Part shown: positions 1-7,320 of the stretch, piece by piece
Position numbering within the stretch: position 1 is the stretch's first letter
Layout of the letters: each line of letters starts with the position of its first letter
DNA from: Treponema sp.
Lineage (GTDB): Bacteria > Spirochaetota > Spirochaetia > Treponematales > Treponemataceae
Length of the DNA stretch: 41,860 bases
Assembly (NCBI GenBank): GCA_017963165.1
Contig: JAGCTZ010000136.1
Coordinates: forward strand, 1-41,860
Direction: 5' to 3'
The notes under the pieces: generated by a model
Told to the model about the DNA's origin: nothing
Databases searched by the model: none
Seen by the model: only the letters and a program-made list of their open reading frames with translations
Translations under genes and position numbers: made by a program

Positions 1-61
1 CAAGTTCTTTTGCAACATTTTCAATGCAGAAAACTGAATATTCTATCTGTTTATCACTCAT
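1..61 (-). CDS. N-terminus of a small DUF3791-like protein, cut by window edge
   Basis: A minus-strand ATG at 59-61 is preceded by a strong ribosome binding site (AAAGGAGG, about 7 bases upstream of the start). Twenty codons are visible before the window ends and contain EYSVFCIENVA. The pattern of a short polar start followed by (E)(Y/F)xVFCIExxA resembles the start of DUF3791 proteins, which often sit beside DUF3990 genes in accessory islands. The family call rests on about 20 residues and is tentative; that a gene starts here is much safer. Nothing can be said about its length or partner. Confidence 0.55.
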   Translation of the reverse strand, partial: MSDKQIEYSVFCIENVAKEL

Positions 62-122
62 AGGGTACCTCCTTTCAAAAGTATCTATATAAATAATATA
101 TCACATTTTTTGATTATTTGCG

Positions 123-178
123 ATAACAAAATAAATATATAAAACTTCGCATAACAAAATAAATATATAAAACTTCGC
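123..178. repeat. Perfect 28-bp tandem duplication
   Basis: Positions 123-150 and 151-178 are identical, each starting ATAACAAAATAAA and ending AAAACTTCGC. The unit is AT-rich and carries no ORF. The second copy ends inside the hairpin at 173-197. Confidence 0.95.
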
Positions 179-236
179 AGAACTTGCTTCTGCGAAGTCG
201 CAGGGAATTGGCCGAAGGCCAAGGGGCGCAGCCCTA
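173..236. repeat. Cluster of three short palindromes
   Basis: Three adjacent hairpins. CTTCGCAGAA (173-182) pairs perfectly with TTCTGCGAAG (188-197) around a 5-base loop. TTGGCC (208-213) pairs with GGCCAA (217-222) around GAA. GGGGC (223-227) faces GCCC (231-234) around GCA. The last resembles the AGGGGC-GCT-GCCCCT palindrome at 2183-2199, so it may be a dispersed repeat. None is followed by a T-run, so they are not called terminators. Confidence 0.75.
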
Positions 237-418
237 CAGCACATACATTTCCATTTCCCCCACGGAGGAATTCACAAGGAAAGGAAGGAAATGGAGGAAA
301 TCATCTTCTGTCATTTATGCGTCATTATAACGTGACAGTAAAAGTGACAGTAATTCTGAGAAAAAATTAAATTAAAAACTTGCGTTTTCTTCATATATAT
401 TGTAGTCTGTAGTTGTAA

Positions 419-448
419 GGAATTGCACGGAATTGTATGGAGTTGTTT
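419..448. repeat. Three 10-bp direct repeats in tandem
   Basis: GGAATTGCAC (419-428), GGAATTGTAT (429-438) and GGAGTTGTTT (439-448) follow each other without a gap at exactly one helical turn. They end 11 bp left of the tRNA-like fragment at 460-479. Such phased direct repeats beside an attachment site can be arm-type sites for a recombinase or its directionality factor; that role is inference. Confidence 0.6.
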
Positions 449-459
449 ATAATCTATGA

Positions 460-480
460 TTCGACTCCCTTCATCCGCTC
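460..480 (+). other. 3' fragment of a tRNA-Gly-like gene, candidate att site
   Basis: The sequence reads as the end of a tRNA: T-loop TTCGACT (460-466), 3' T-stem CCCTT (467-471), 3' acceptor strand CATCCGC (472-478) and discriminator T (479). This matches the usual end of bacterial tRNA-Gly with a GCGGATG acceptor. No D-arm, anticodon arm or 5' acceptor strand precedes it, and the identity to tRNA breaks off at the T-loop. An intrinsic terminator follows at once. The pattern fits the displaced 3' end left when an element integrates into a tRNA gene. No integrase is visible in the window. Confidence 0.6.
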
Positions 481-484
481 TCAC

Positions 485-511
485 GCCTCCTGAATAAGGA
501 GGCTTTTTTTT
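485..511 (+). terminator. Intrinsic terminator behind the tRNA-Gly fragment
   Basis: GCCTCC (485-490), loop TGAATAA, GGAGGC (498-503), then eight T residues (504-511). This is a textbook rho-independent terminator on the plus strand. No gene upstream on this strand in the window needs it, so it is best explained as the terminator of the tRNA gene whose 3' end lies at 460-479. Confidence 0.85.
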
Positions 512-555
512 GTCCAAAGTGTAAAGTGAGTCGAACCCTGCCTAAATCGGAAATC

Positions 556-593
556 CGTTAAAAAAAATTGTGCGGGAGCGCAATTTTTTAACG
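556..593. terminator. A/T-stem inverted repeat, possible bidirectional terminator
   Basis: CGTTAAAAAA on the left mirrors TTTTTTAACG on the right, with ATTG/CAAT and GC/GC pairs closer to the loop and one bulge. It has the same outer module (GTTAAAAAAA ... TTTTTTA-CG) as the trpS terminator at 8469-8506, so it probably ends transcription, in either direction. Confidence 0.55.
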
Positions 594-601
594 CATTTTG
601 T

Positions 602-613
602 CTTCATCCGCTC
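602..613 (+). repeat. Second copy of the tRNA-Gly 3' end
   Basis: CTTCATCCGCTC at 602-613 repeats 469-480 exactly, 133 bp downstream. A reverse-complement T-arm match, GGGTTCGACTC read on the minus strand, lies at 528-538. Twelve bases alone could be chance, but they fall in the same stretch as the longer fragment. The rest of 62-717 not listed separately (repeats, att fragment, terminators) shows no convincing gene. Confidence 0.45.
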
Positions 614-717
614 CCTTTAAAAAAAATACTTATAAAATCTTTTAAACTTCCTTTTTCCATCATTTAGTAATATAATAAATTTTGTATTTTTCTTATCCAT
701 ACGAGGAGGATTCATAT

Positions 718-2058
718 ATGGAAAAGTTATTTAAGCTTCAGGAAAGGGGGACAACCGTTAGTAAAGAAATTATCGGTGGTGTTACAACCTTCCTTGCTAT
801 GGCTTACATTCTTGCTGTAAACCCAAGCATTCTTTCGGCATCTGGAATGGAATGGGGTCCATTGTTTACTGCAACAGCTATAGCAGCTGCTCTTGCAACT
901 TTAGTTATGGCTTTTGTTGCAAATCTCCCTGTTGCTCTTGCACCAGGTCTTGGTCTTAATGCATTCTTTACTTACACAGTAGTTCTTGGAATGGGCTGTT
1001 CATGGCAGCTTGCTCTTACTGCTGTATTTATTGAAGGTGTATTGTTCATCATTCTTTCGATTTGCGGTGTACGAGAGGCAATTATCCGCTCTATTCCGGA
1101 AGGTCTAAAGAAAGCCGTTGCAGTTGGTATTGGTCTTTTCATTGCAATTATCGGTCTTGTTAATGCCGGAATTTGTACAACAGATACAGGTACTACAATC
1201 GGATTCGTAAACTTCAATATGCAGCACGCAACCGCAATTGTAGCAATTCTTGGACTTATCATTACAATCGTTCTTTATACACTCAACGTTCCAGGCGCAA
1301 TCCTTCTTGGTATCGTTATTACAACAATTATTGGTATTCCATTCGGAGTAACAACAATCGGCGAAGATTTCAAACCATTCTCACTTCCTTCAAAGCCATA
1401 TCTTTTTGCCTTTGATTTCAAGGGAATTGTAATTGATTCTGTAACAGGCAAATTCTCATTTGCAGTTCTTGGTCAGTTCTTTGTAATCTTCTTTACATTC
1501 CTTTTCACAGACTTGTTTGATACAATCGGAACTCTTCTTGGTGTAGCAGAGCAGGGTAACCTCAAAGACGAAAACGGTGAAGTTTTGAACGTAAAAGGCG
1601 CTCTTCTTTCAGACGCTGTTGGTACAGTAGCAGGTGCCGCTCTTGGTACTTCTACAGTAACATCATTCGTTGAATCTTCTTCTGGTGTTGCAGCTGGTGC
1701 ACGCACTGGTCTTGCTTCACTTGTAACTGGTGTTCTCTTCCTCTTGTCACTCTTCTTGAGTCCATTGTTCTTCTTAATTCCATCAGCAGCTACAGCTCCA
1801 GCTTTAATCTTCGTAGGTTATCTTATGATGAAGTCAGTTGTTGACATTAAGTTCGATGATCCTACAGAAGGTATACCTGCATTTATTACAATTATGACAA
1901 TGCCATTTGCATACTCAATTTCAAAGGGTATCATGTTCGGTATTATTGCTTATGTAATTGCCAAGTGTGCCGGAAAGAAAGTAAAAGAAATCCCTGTTGT
2001 TACATGGATTCTTGCAGTAATTTTCTTTGCTGATATCATTTTTGAAGCAGTTAAATAA
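718..2058 (+). CDS. NCS2-family purine permease (AzgA/PbuG type)
   Basis: A 446-residue polytopic membrane protein of the AzgA-like branch of the NCS2 nucleobase transporters, expected to import hypoxanthine, guanine or adenine with protons across the inner membrane. Family marks include the N-terminal GGVTTFLAMAYIL segment, GLGLNAFFTY, and the conserved ESSSGVAAGARTGL near residue 325. The start at 718 is chosen over an in-frame codon at 682 because AGGAGGA at 704-710 lies 7 bases upstream. It is monocistronic, running toward thrC, with a strong bidirectional terminator between. I looked for a purine riboswitch in the 100-bp leader and saw none. The exact base specificity cannot be read from sequence. 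Confidence 0.9.
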   Translation: MEKLFKLQERGTTVSKEIIGGVTTFLAMAYILAVNPSILSASGMEWGPLFTATAIAAALATLVMAFVANLPVALAPGLGLNAFFTYTVVLGMGCSWQLALTAVFIEGVLFIILSICGVREAIIRSIPEGLKKAVAVGIGLFIAIIGLVNAGICTTDTGTTIGFVNFNMQHATAIVAILGLIITIVLYTLNVPGAILLGIVITTIIGIPFGVTTIGEDFKPFSLPSKPYLFAFDFKGIVIDSVTGKFSFAVLGQFFVIFFTFLFTDLFDTIGTLLGVAEQGNLKDENGEVLNVKGALLSDAVGTVAGAALGTSTVTSFVESSSGVAAGARTGLASLVTGVLFLLSLFLSPLFFLIPSAATAPALIFVGYLMMKSVVDIKFDDPTEGIPAFITIMTMPFAYSISKGIMFGIIAYVIAKCAGKKVKEIPVVTWILAVIFFADIIFEAVK

Positions 2059-2085
2059 AAGCGATTAGCTATTAGCGATTAGCAA

Positions 2086-2105
2086 GAGGGGAAAGCCTTC
2101 CCCTC
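2086..2105. repeat. 8-bp palindrome downstream of the permease gene
   Basis: GAGGGGAA (2086-2093) and TTCCCCTC (2098-2105) are perfect inverted copies around AGCC. Just upstream GCGATTAGC occurs twice, 14 bp apart (2061-2083). No T-run follows. Confidence 0.6.
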
Positions 2106-2114
2106 GCTTCAAAT

Positions 2115-2161
2115 AAAAAGCCTGCGGTGGTTTCGACAAGCTCAACCACCGCAGGCTTTTT
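2115..2161. terminator. Strong bidirectional terminator with REP-like loop
   Basis: An 18-bp perfect stem (2115-2132 with 2144-2161) has AAAAA at its left foot and TTTTT at its right foot, so it can terminate transcripts from both the permease (+) and thrC (-), which converge here. The 11-base loop TCGACAAGCTC resembles the loops of the inverted pair at 40318-40397, suggesting that it derives from a dispersed palindromic repeat. Confidence 0.85.
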
Positions 2162-2182
2162 ATTTTCCGCTACCCCTTCGCC

Positions 2183-2199
2183 TAGGGGCGCTGCCCCTA
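2183..2199. repeat. Short GC palindrome TAGGGGC-GCT-GCCCCTA
   Basis: A perfect 7-bp stem with a 3-base loop. A near copy occurs at 222-236. It lies 46 bp beyond the thrC stop codon, within an otherwise featureless spacer. Confidence 0.6.
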
Positions 2200-2245
2200 A
2201 AACCCCGAGATTTGATTCAAGCTAATAACTTTTAGCTAAAAGCTA

Positions 2246-3658
2246 TTAAAGATTACTAATAAGCCAATCCTTAAACTTGCCGTAATCATTTTCCATAGGA
2301 ATTGCATGATCAGGAAGTCTAAGAACTTCTTCAAGACGATCCGGCATTGGTGGTTCACGACCAATTGCTTCTGTTACAATTGAACCAAACTTGGCAGGAC
2401 TTGCTGTTTCCAGAATAACACCAACTGCAGTTTTGTCTGTAACTTTATTAGCCCAGTCAGGAATATTAGGTGTAAGTCCAGGAAGATTAAAGTCTGGTTT
2501 TTCTCCGGCAATAAGCTTTTCCATTCCGCCGTTATAAATATCTTTCCAGGCCTTATAACCAATTGCTCCGTGAGGATCAATAATATAACCTGTCATGCGG
2601 TGGCAGTCTTCAATTGCCTTCATAATTCCTTCATTATCAAGCCAGTAAGAACCAAAGAGCTTGCGTACTTCATCAAGAGAATACATAGCTTTAATACGTT
2701 CATAATTACTTGGTGCACCAACATCCATAGCATTAGCATAAGTTTCTACAGAAGGACGTGCATTATAGTCGCCTGTTGCAATCCAGTCTGGAATTGTTTT
2801 GTTTGTATTAGTAGCAGCAACAAAACCTGCAATTGGACCACCCATTTCGCGGGCAATAAGGCCAGATGTAAGGTTTCCAAAGTTTCCGCTTGGAACAACC
2901 AGGATAATTGAAGGATCTGCAATTTTGTTTACTTGTGCAGCACGATTTTTTACGACAAGAGCTGCATACATGTAGTAGAAGCTCTGTGGCAAAAGACGTG
3001 CAATATTAATTGAGTTTGCAGAAGAAAGTCTGAGCTTTCCTCTAAGTTCATCATCAGTAAATGCTGTTTTTACAAGCTTCTGACAATCATCAAAAGTTCC
3101 CTTTACTTTAAGGGCACGAACGTTTCCTGTAAAAGTAGAAAGCTGTTTTTCCTGAAGAGGACTGATTTTTCCATCAGGATACAAAATTGTAACATCAAGT
3201 CCTGGAACTCCATGGAAAGCACTTCCTACAGCAGAACCAGTGTCTCCGGAAGTTGCAACTAAAATATGAAGAGGAGTTGCTTCGTTACGATTAAAATAAG
3301 ACATTGTTCGAGCCATAAAGCGTGCACCAAAATCTTTAAAAGCACAGGTTGGACCATGGAAAAGTTCAAGAACATAAGAATTGTTATTAAGAGGTGCAAC
3401 CTTTGGCGAAAATGGATAAGCATCCTGAATAATTGCAGCAAGATCTGTATCAGGAATTTCTCCTTCTACATAAGGCTTTGCCATATTAAAAGCAATATCA
3501 CGGAAGCTTGGAGCGGGATCTTTGTTTAACCATGAAGAATCAATTTTTGGAAATTCAACCGGAATATAAAGTCCTCCTGTTTTCTGGTTCATTCCGCTCA
3601 TAACAGCAGTTCTAAAATCAACTTTTGCATTGCTGTCTCTTGTGTCTGTATAAATCAT
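2246..3658 (-). CDS. thrC: Threonine synthase
   Basis: ThrC converts O-phosphohomoserine to threonine using pyridoxal phosphate. The 470-residue protein carries the PLP-lysine motif HGPTCAFKDF (Lys108), the glycine-rich ATSGDTGSAVGSAFHG loop, and VVPSGNFGN downstream, all typical of the fold-type II enzyme of the longer bacterial ThrC class with its N-terminal TGGLYIP element. A good ribosome binding site (CGAGGAA) precedes the start. It lies 20 bases behind the lipoprotein gene at 3679-4644 on the same strand and is probably co-transcribed with it. No other threonine pathway gene is nearby and no leader attenuator is evident. Confidence 0.95.
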   Translation of the reverse strand: MIYTDTRDSNAKVDFRTAVMSGMNQKTGGLYIPVEFPKIDSSWLNKDPAPSFRDIAFNMAKPYVEGEIPDTDLAAIIQDAYPFSPKVAPLNNNSYVLELFHGPTCAFKDFGARFMARTMSYFNRNEATPLHILVATSGDTGSAVGSAFHGVPGLDVTILYPDGKISPLQEKQLSTFTGNVRALKVKGTFDDCQKLVKTAFTDDELRGKLRLSSANSINIARLLPQSFYYMYAALVVKNRAAQVNKIADPSIILVVPSGNFGNLTSGLIAREMGGPIAGFVAATNTNKTIPDWIATGDYNARPSVETYANAMDVGAPSNYERIKAMYSLDEVRKLFGSYWLDNEGIMKAIEDCHRMTGYIIDPHGAIGYKAWKDIYNGGMEKLIAGEKPDFNLPGLTPNIPDWANKVTDKTAVGVILETASPAKFGSIVTEAIGREPPMPDRLEEVLRLPDHAIPMENDYGKFKDWLISNL

Positions 3659-3678
3659 ATAATTCCTCGTATATTTAA

Positions 3679-4644
3679 TTATAGCCCAAACATAATAGAA
3701 TCTACAACTAGTGTTGTAAGCTTTTCTTTACAACTTTCAACAGCCTTATTCCAATTTGTGCCCGAGCTTGTATATTCATTTTTTTCTTCATAAATAACTA
3801 TACCAGTTTTCATATCAATTCCGTAGATATCTGCAATAAGATGTGCAGTGTAAGTTCCATCTTCATTCTTTTCTACGGGATTTGCAAATTTTACGGTTCC
3901 ACCAATAAGGTAACCAAAATCTGTTCCTACATATTCATAATTTTCTTTATAGATTTTTTCTTTTGATGCATTGATATAGTCTGTATCACTTATCGGTGCA
4001 TTTCCAATCTGGTAAACACCTTTTTTTCTAAGTCCAGAAAGAATATCGTAAGAGTTTTTAGGTGATTTGCCGTTTTCGTTATATTCAAAAACAAACATAA
4101 TTGCGCCTTTTGCAACTATATCAGATTCGCAAAGATAAGCAGCTGTTGCGGTTTGTGCTTTAAGCTCATCAACAGTTATTTCAAGTCCTTCTGGAATTGC
4201 AGGATAAGCTGTTATTTGTGTTTCTGCTGCAAAATCTGGTGTAGCCGGAGTAAATGTAATAATTCCGTTTTCATCAGTTGTAAAAGCTTTTGAAACAAAA
4301 TTAAGTATAGTACCTTCTTTTTTTTCAGGGACATTTAAAATAACTTCAAAGTCTGCTAAAGGAGAATCATTATCTGTTACAAGCAGTTCATAAGAAGAAC
4401 CAAAAGCCTTGTTCTTTTTAGTTTTTGCAGGAACCTTTGTAAATTCAATTTTAATTCCTTCCATTTGAGTCAAAAAAAGTTCTTCTGCAGTAGGTTCCGG
4501 TTCCGAAATTATTTCAATTTGATTTTCTTCTATTTCTTCAATAACATTTTCTGTTACTGGTGTTTCGTTGTTTGTAGTTGCACAGGAAATAATCATTCCT
4601 AAAATAAAAAGCAAAAAGTTTATAAATAGTATCTTTTTTTTCAT
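3679..4644 (-). CDS. Hypothetical lipoprotein
   Basis: The 321-residue product starts with a lipoprotein signal: KKK, a hydrophobic core and Cys21 in GMIISCATT. It is therefore expected to be lipidated and membrane-anchored. After a Glu/Thr-rich linker (about 22-50) comes a region that looks like a small beta-sandwich, then a soluble C-terminal domain with no motif I recognise. The start at 4644 is preferred to an in-frame ATG at 4662 because the signal peptide begins there and a promoter -10 lies at 4653-4658. No Shine-Dalgarno sequence is seen. Function unknown. Confidence 0.75.
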   Translation of the reverse strand: MKKKILFINFLLFILGMIISCATTNNETPVTENVIEEIEENQIEIISEPEPTAEELFLTQMEGIKIEFTKVPAKTKKNKAFGSSYELLVTDNDSPLADFEVILNVPEKKEGTILNFVSKAFTTDENGIITFTPATPDFAAETQITAYPAIPEGLEITVDELKAQTATAAYLCESDIVAKGAIMFVFEYNENGKSPKNSYDILSGLRKKGVYQIGNAPISDTDYINASKEKIYKENYEYVGTDFGYLIGGTVKFANPVEKNEDGTYTAHLIADIYGIDMKTGIVIYEEKNEYTSSGTNWNKAVESCKEKLTTLVVDSIMFGL

Positions 4645-4652
4645 AATAGTAT

Positions 4653-4682
4653 ATTTTACCATTTATTTAGATGTTTTTACAA
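4653..4682 (-). promoter_or_regulatory. Predicted sigma-70 promoter of the lipoprotein gene
   Basis: On the minus strand TTGTAA (4682-4677) is followed after 18 bases by TAAAAT (4658-4653). The -10 box ends 8 bases before the ATG at 4644, which would give almost no leader. The region is very AT-rich, so a chance match is possible. Confidence 0.45.
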
Positions 4683-4700
4683 TAAGTATTAAGATTTATA

Positions 4701-4729
4701 TTGATAATTTTGCATTATATTCATAAAAT
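4701..4729 (+). promoter_or_regulatory. Predicted sigma-70 promoter of alr
   Basis: TTGATA (4701-4706), a 17-base spacer and TAAAAT (4724-4729). Transcription would start near 4736 and give a leader of about 59 bases that contains the small ORF at 4760-4798. Confidence 0.55.
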
Positions 4730-4759
4730 TATATATAACTTATTAAAGAGATTAAAAAA

Positions 4760-4798
4760 ATGCGTAGCGAAAGTACGTGTTTTATGGTGGGAAAATGA
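4760..4798 (+). CDS. Possible 12-codon leader ORF overlapping the alr start
   Basis: An ATG at 4760 opens an ORF encoding MRSESTCFMVGK. Its TGA (4796-4798) overlaps the alr ATG (4795-4797) as ATGA. AAAGAG at 4745-4750 sits 9 bases upstream as a plausible ribosome binding site. The arrangement would couple alr translation to the leader. The peptide has no alanine run, so classical attenuation by alanine is not supported. It could also be chance. Confidence 0.4.
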   Translation: MRSESTCFMVGK

Positions 4799-5961
4799 AT
4801 AGATGTACAAAGGCAATTCTTTATAGGGATAATCTGAAATTCAATCTGGAACAAATTAAAAAATATGTTGCACCAAATGTAAAGGTTTGTGTTGCAGTAA
4901 AAGCAGATGGTTATGGACACAATGCCGTACTTACAGCTCAGATTGCTCAGGAAGTTGGGATTGATTATCTTGCCGTGGCAACAGTAGATGAAGCAATTGA
5001 ACTTCGTAATGCCGGAATTAAAAGTAATATTCTGCTTTTAAGTATTTGTACACCTTTTGAAATGTCCGATCTTTTTGAATATAAAATAACACCGCTTGTT
5101 TTTGGCGAAGAATATATAAAGCTGCTTATAAAAGCAAGTGACAGCTATTGCGAAAATCAGTGTGTAGAAAAAAAGTTCGAAGTTCATCTTGCCGTAGATA
5201 CAGGAATGGGACGTATCGGCTGTTATCCAGAAGAATCAGGAGAACAGGCAATGCTTATTTCTTCTTCAAAGCATCTTAAATTTGGCGGAATGATAACTCA
5301 TTTTGCAGTTTCTGACAGTCTTTCAGAAGATAATCAGGCATACACAAAAAATCAATTCCAGGAATTCAAAAAAGCTGTAGAAAATGTAAAGGCTTGTGGA
5401 ATTAATCCTGGAATCTGTTCCTGTGGAAGCAGTGCAGCACTTTTGAATAATACGGATATGCATTTTGATATGGTACGTCCGGGTATTATTACTTACGGTT
5501 ATTATCCAGATGAAATTACTCATGATTATCTTAAATCAGCAGGTAAAGACTTTGAAATTAAGCCTGTGCTTGCTCTTGAAACAAAGGTTGTTGCTATTCG
5601 TCATTTTTACAAGGGTAAATCAATTTCTTATGGCCGTACTTATGTTTGTGATGAAGATACAGATATTGCCGTTTTACCAATCGGTTATGCTGATGGACTT
5701 CTAAGACGTTTTTCTCCAGGTCTGCAGGTTACTATTAATGGCAAGAATTATCCTGTCTGTGGAAGAATCTGTATGGATCAGTGCATGGTAAACATTGGAA
5801 AAGACAATAAGAATGTAAAGCTTTGGGATAAAGTTATAATTTTTGGACCAAAAGAAAGCGGAGCTTTAAATACTGCAGATGATCTTGCAAAACTTGGAAA
5901 TACAATTTCTTATGAAGTTTTAACTGCCATTACAAAACGAGTTCAGCGCGTTATTGAATAA
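4795..5961 (+). CDS. alr: Alanine racemase
   Basis: Alr interconverts L- and D-alanine with PLP and supplies D-Ala for peptidoglycan. The 388-residue protein has the PLP-binding KADGYGHN motif with Lys36, the catalytic tyrosine in SYGRTY (Tyr279), and RICMDQCMVN in the C-terminal beta domain. The start at 4795 follows GGTGGG; an in-frame GTG at 4777 lacks a better site. The stop lies one base before the convergent folC stop, with no separate terminator seen between them. It is preceded by a promoter and a possible leader ORF. Confidence 0.95.
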   Translation: MNRCTKAILYRDNLKFNLEQIKKYVAPNVKVCVAVKADGYGHNAVLTAQIAQEVGIDYLAVATVDEAIELRNAGIKSNILLLSICTPFEMSDLFEYKITPLVFGEEYIKLLIKASDSYCENQCVEKKFEVHLAVDTGMGRIGCYPEESGEQAMLISSSKHLKFGGMITHFAVSDSLSEDNQAYTKNQFQEFKKAVENVKACGINPGICSCGSSAALLNNTDMHFDMVRPGIITYGYYPDEITHDYLKSAGKDFEIKPVLALETKVVAIRHFYKGKSISYGRTYVCDEDTDIAVLPIGYADGLLRRFSPGLQVTINGKNYPVCGRICMDQCMVNIGKDNKNVKLWDKVIIFGPKESGALNTADDLAKLGNTISYEVLTAITKRVQRVIE

Positions 5962-5962
5962 G

Positions 5963-7297
5963 TTATAACATCATCAAAGTTTTTACTTCTGAAACAAGAT
6001 AGAAAGAGCCCGTTACAAGAAGAATTGCGCCTGTTTCTGCAGATTCTGAAAAAGCTTTTTTGATCATTTTTTTATAATCTGCATCTGCCGAAAAATCTAT
6101 TTCCGCATTCTTGAATGCTTCAATTTCTGCATCAATGTTTGACTGCTTTCTCATTCCAGGCTTTGTAACATAAACGTGTTCAAATCTGTAGCGGAACTGC
6201 ATTGAAATATCTTTAATATCCTTGTCTGCCGCACACGCAAAAAGAAGGTTCACTTTTTTATCATCATACATACGACCAAGAGTTTCGAGTGTAAGCTTTA
6301 TGCTGTTTAATGTATGAGCGCCATCAAGAACAAGATGAGGAATGCCTTCATAACCAGGAACTTTATCAATTATTTCAAAACGCCCGGGAAGTCTGGCTTT
6401 TGCAAGTCCACGTTCAATAATTGCTTCATCAAGATTTGGAAGAATCTTTCTTATTGATATTGCTGCCTGTGCTGCGTTAAGCACCTGACATTTTCCAAGC
6501 ATAGAAAGCTTTGTTTTTATAGGTCTGTTAAAAATATCACTTTCGAGCTTAAGACTCATTGTTTTTTCATTTTCATTAAAGCAATAAGTAGCTTTTTTAA
6601 TTATTTCATCAACAAAATAGCATGGTGCGTGACGGGTAAAAGCTTTTTCCCGAAGAATAATTTTAACATTTTCGGACTGCTGTCTTGCAATAACAACAGG
6701 AGTACAGTTTTTAATTATTCCTGCTTTTTCGGCAGCAATTTTTTCAAGAGTATTTCCAAGGAATTCGGTATGCTCAAGTTCAATTCCTGTAATACAGCAA
6801 AGCTTTGGACGAATTACATTTGTTGCATCCAGTCGTCCACCCATTCCAACTTCAAAAACAGACCAGTCAACCTTTGCCTTCCTGAAGCATAAAAATGCAT
6901 AAAGTGTAACAAGTTCAAACCAGGTAATAGGTCGGTCTGCCGGCAGTTGAATGATTGAATCAATATTAGGCATCAATTCCTTTACGGCTGCTTCATATAT
7001 TTCTTCTTCAAAAAAGCCTGTAGGTTTAGAAATGCGTTCGCGGAAATCTGTAATATGTGGAGAAGTGTAGAGGCCTACATTATATCCTGCTTCTTCAAGA
7101 ATGCAGGAAATCATTCTGGAAACAGAACCTTTTCCTTTAGAGCCTGCCACATGAATGCAAGGTGCGTAATCCTGGGGATTATCAAATCTTTTACAGAGAA
7201 AATCTATTGTATCAAGCCAGAATATGTCTTTTTTAGGATTATTTTCAAAATTAAGGTAATCAGTGAGCCAATCCTCAAAAACCTCAATTGCATTCAT
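5963..7297 (-). CDS. folC: Folylpolyglutamate/dihydrofolate synthase
   Basis: FolC ligates glutamate to dihydropteroate and/or folates in an ATP-dependent Mur-ligase-type reaction. The 444-residue protein contains the P-loop AGSKGKGSVS (residues 51-60), the following YTSPHITDFRERI motif of folate ligases, EVGMGGRLDATNVI, and a C-terminal domain with LDGAHT. Whether it has both activities cannot be told from sequence. It diverges from trpS across 65 bases and converges on alr with a one-base gap. No Shine-Dalgarno sequence is visible; a TATAAT on the minus strand (7313-7308) ends 10 bases before the start. Confidence 0.93.
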   Translation of the reverse strand: MNAIEVFEDWLTDYLNFENNPKKDIFWLDTIDFLCKRFDNPQDYAPCIHVAGSKGKGSVSRMISCILEEAGYNVGLYTSPHITDFRERISKPTGFFEEEIYEAAVKELMPNIDSIIQLPADRPITWFELVTLYAFLCFRKAKVDWSVFEVGMGGRLDATNVIRPKLCCITGIELEHTEFLGNTLEKIAAEKAGIIKNCTPVVIARQQSENVKIILREKAFTRHAPCYFVDEIIKKATYCFNENEKTMSLKLESDIFNRPIKTKLSMLGKCQVLNAAQAAISIRKILPNLDEAIIERGLAKARLPGRFEIIDKVPGYEGIPHLVLDGAHTLNSIKLTLETLGRMYDDKKVNLLFACAADKDIKDISMQFRYRFEHVYVTKPGMRKQSNIDAEIEAFKNAEIDFSADADYKKMIKKAFSESAETGAILLVTGSFYLVSEVKTLMML

Positions 7298-7320
7298 AGT
7301 ATCTTTTATTATAATTCATT

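Noticed and set aside
291..335. Fourteen-codon ORF behind AAGGAAAGGAAGG
   Set aside because: The purine run is repetitive and the spacing is poor; no conserved product and no downstream gene it could regulate.
311..517. Minus-strand 68-codon reading frame in the left spacer
   Set aside because: It starts inside the T-run of the terminator at 485-511, crosses the tRNA fragment and repeats, and has no ribosome binding site or protein-like pattern.
615..717. Purine riboswitch upstream of the NCS2 permease
   Set aside because: No conserved purine aptamer core or three-way junction pairing is visible; the leader is plain AT-rich sequence.
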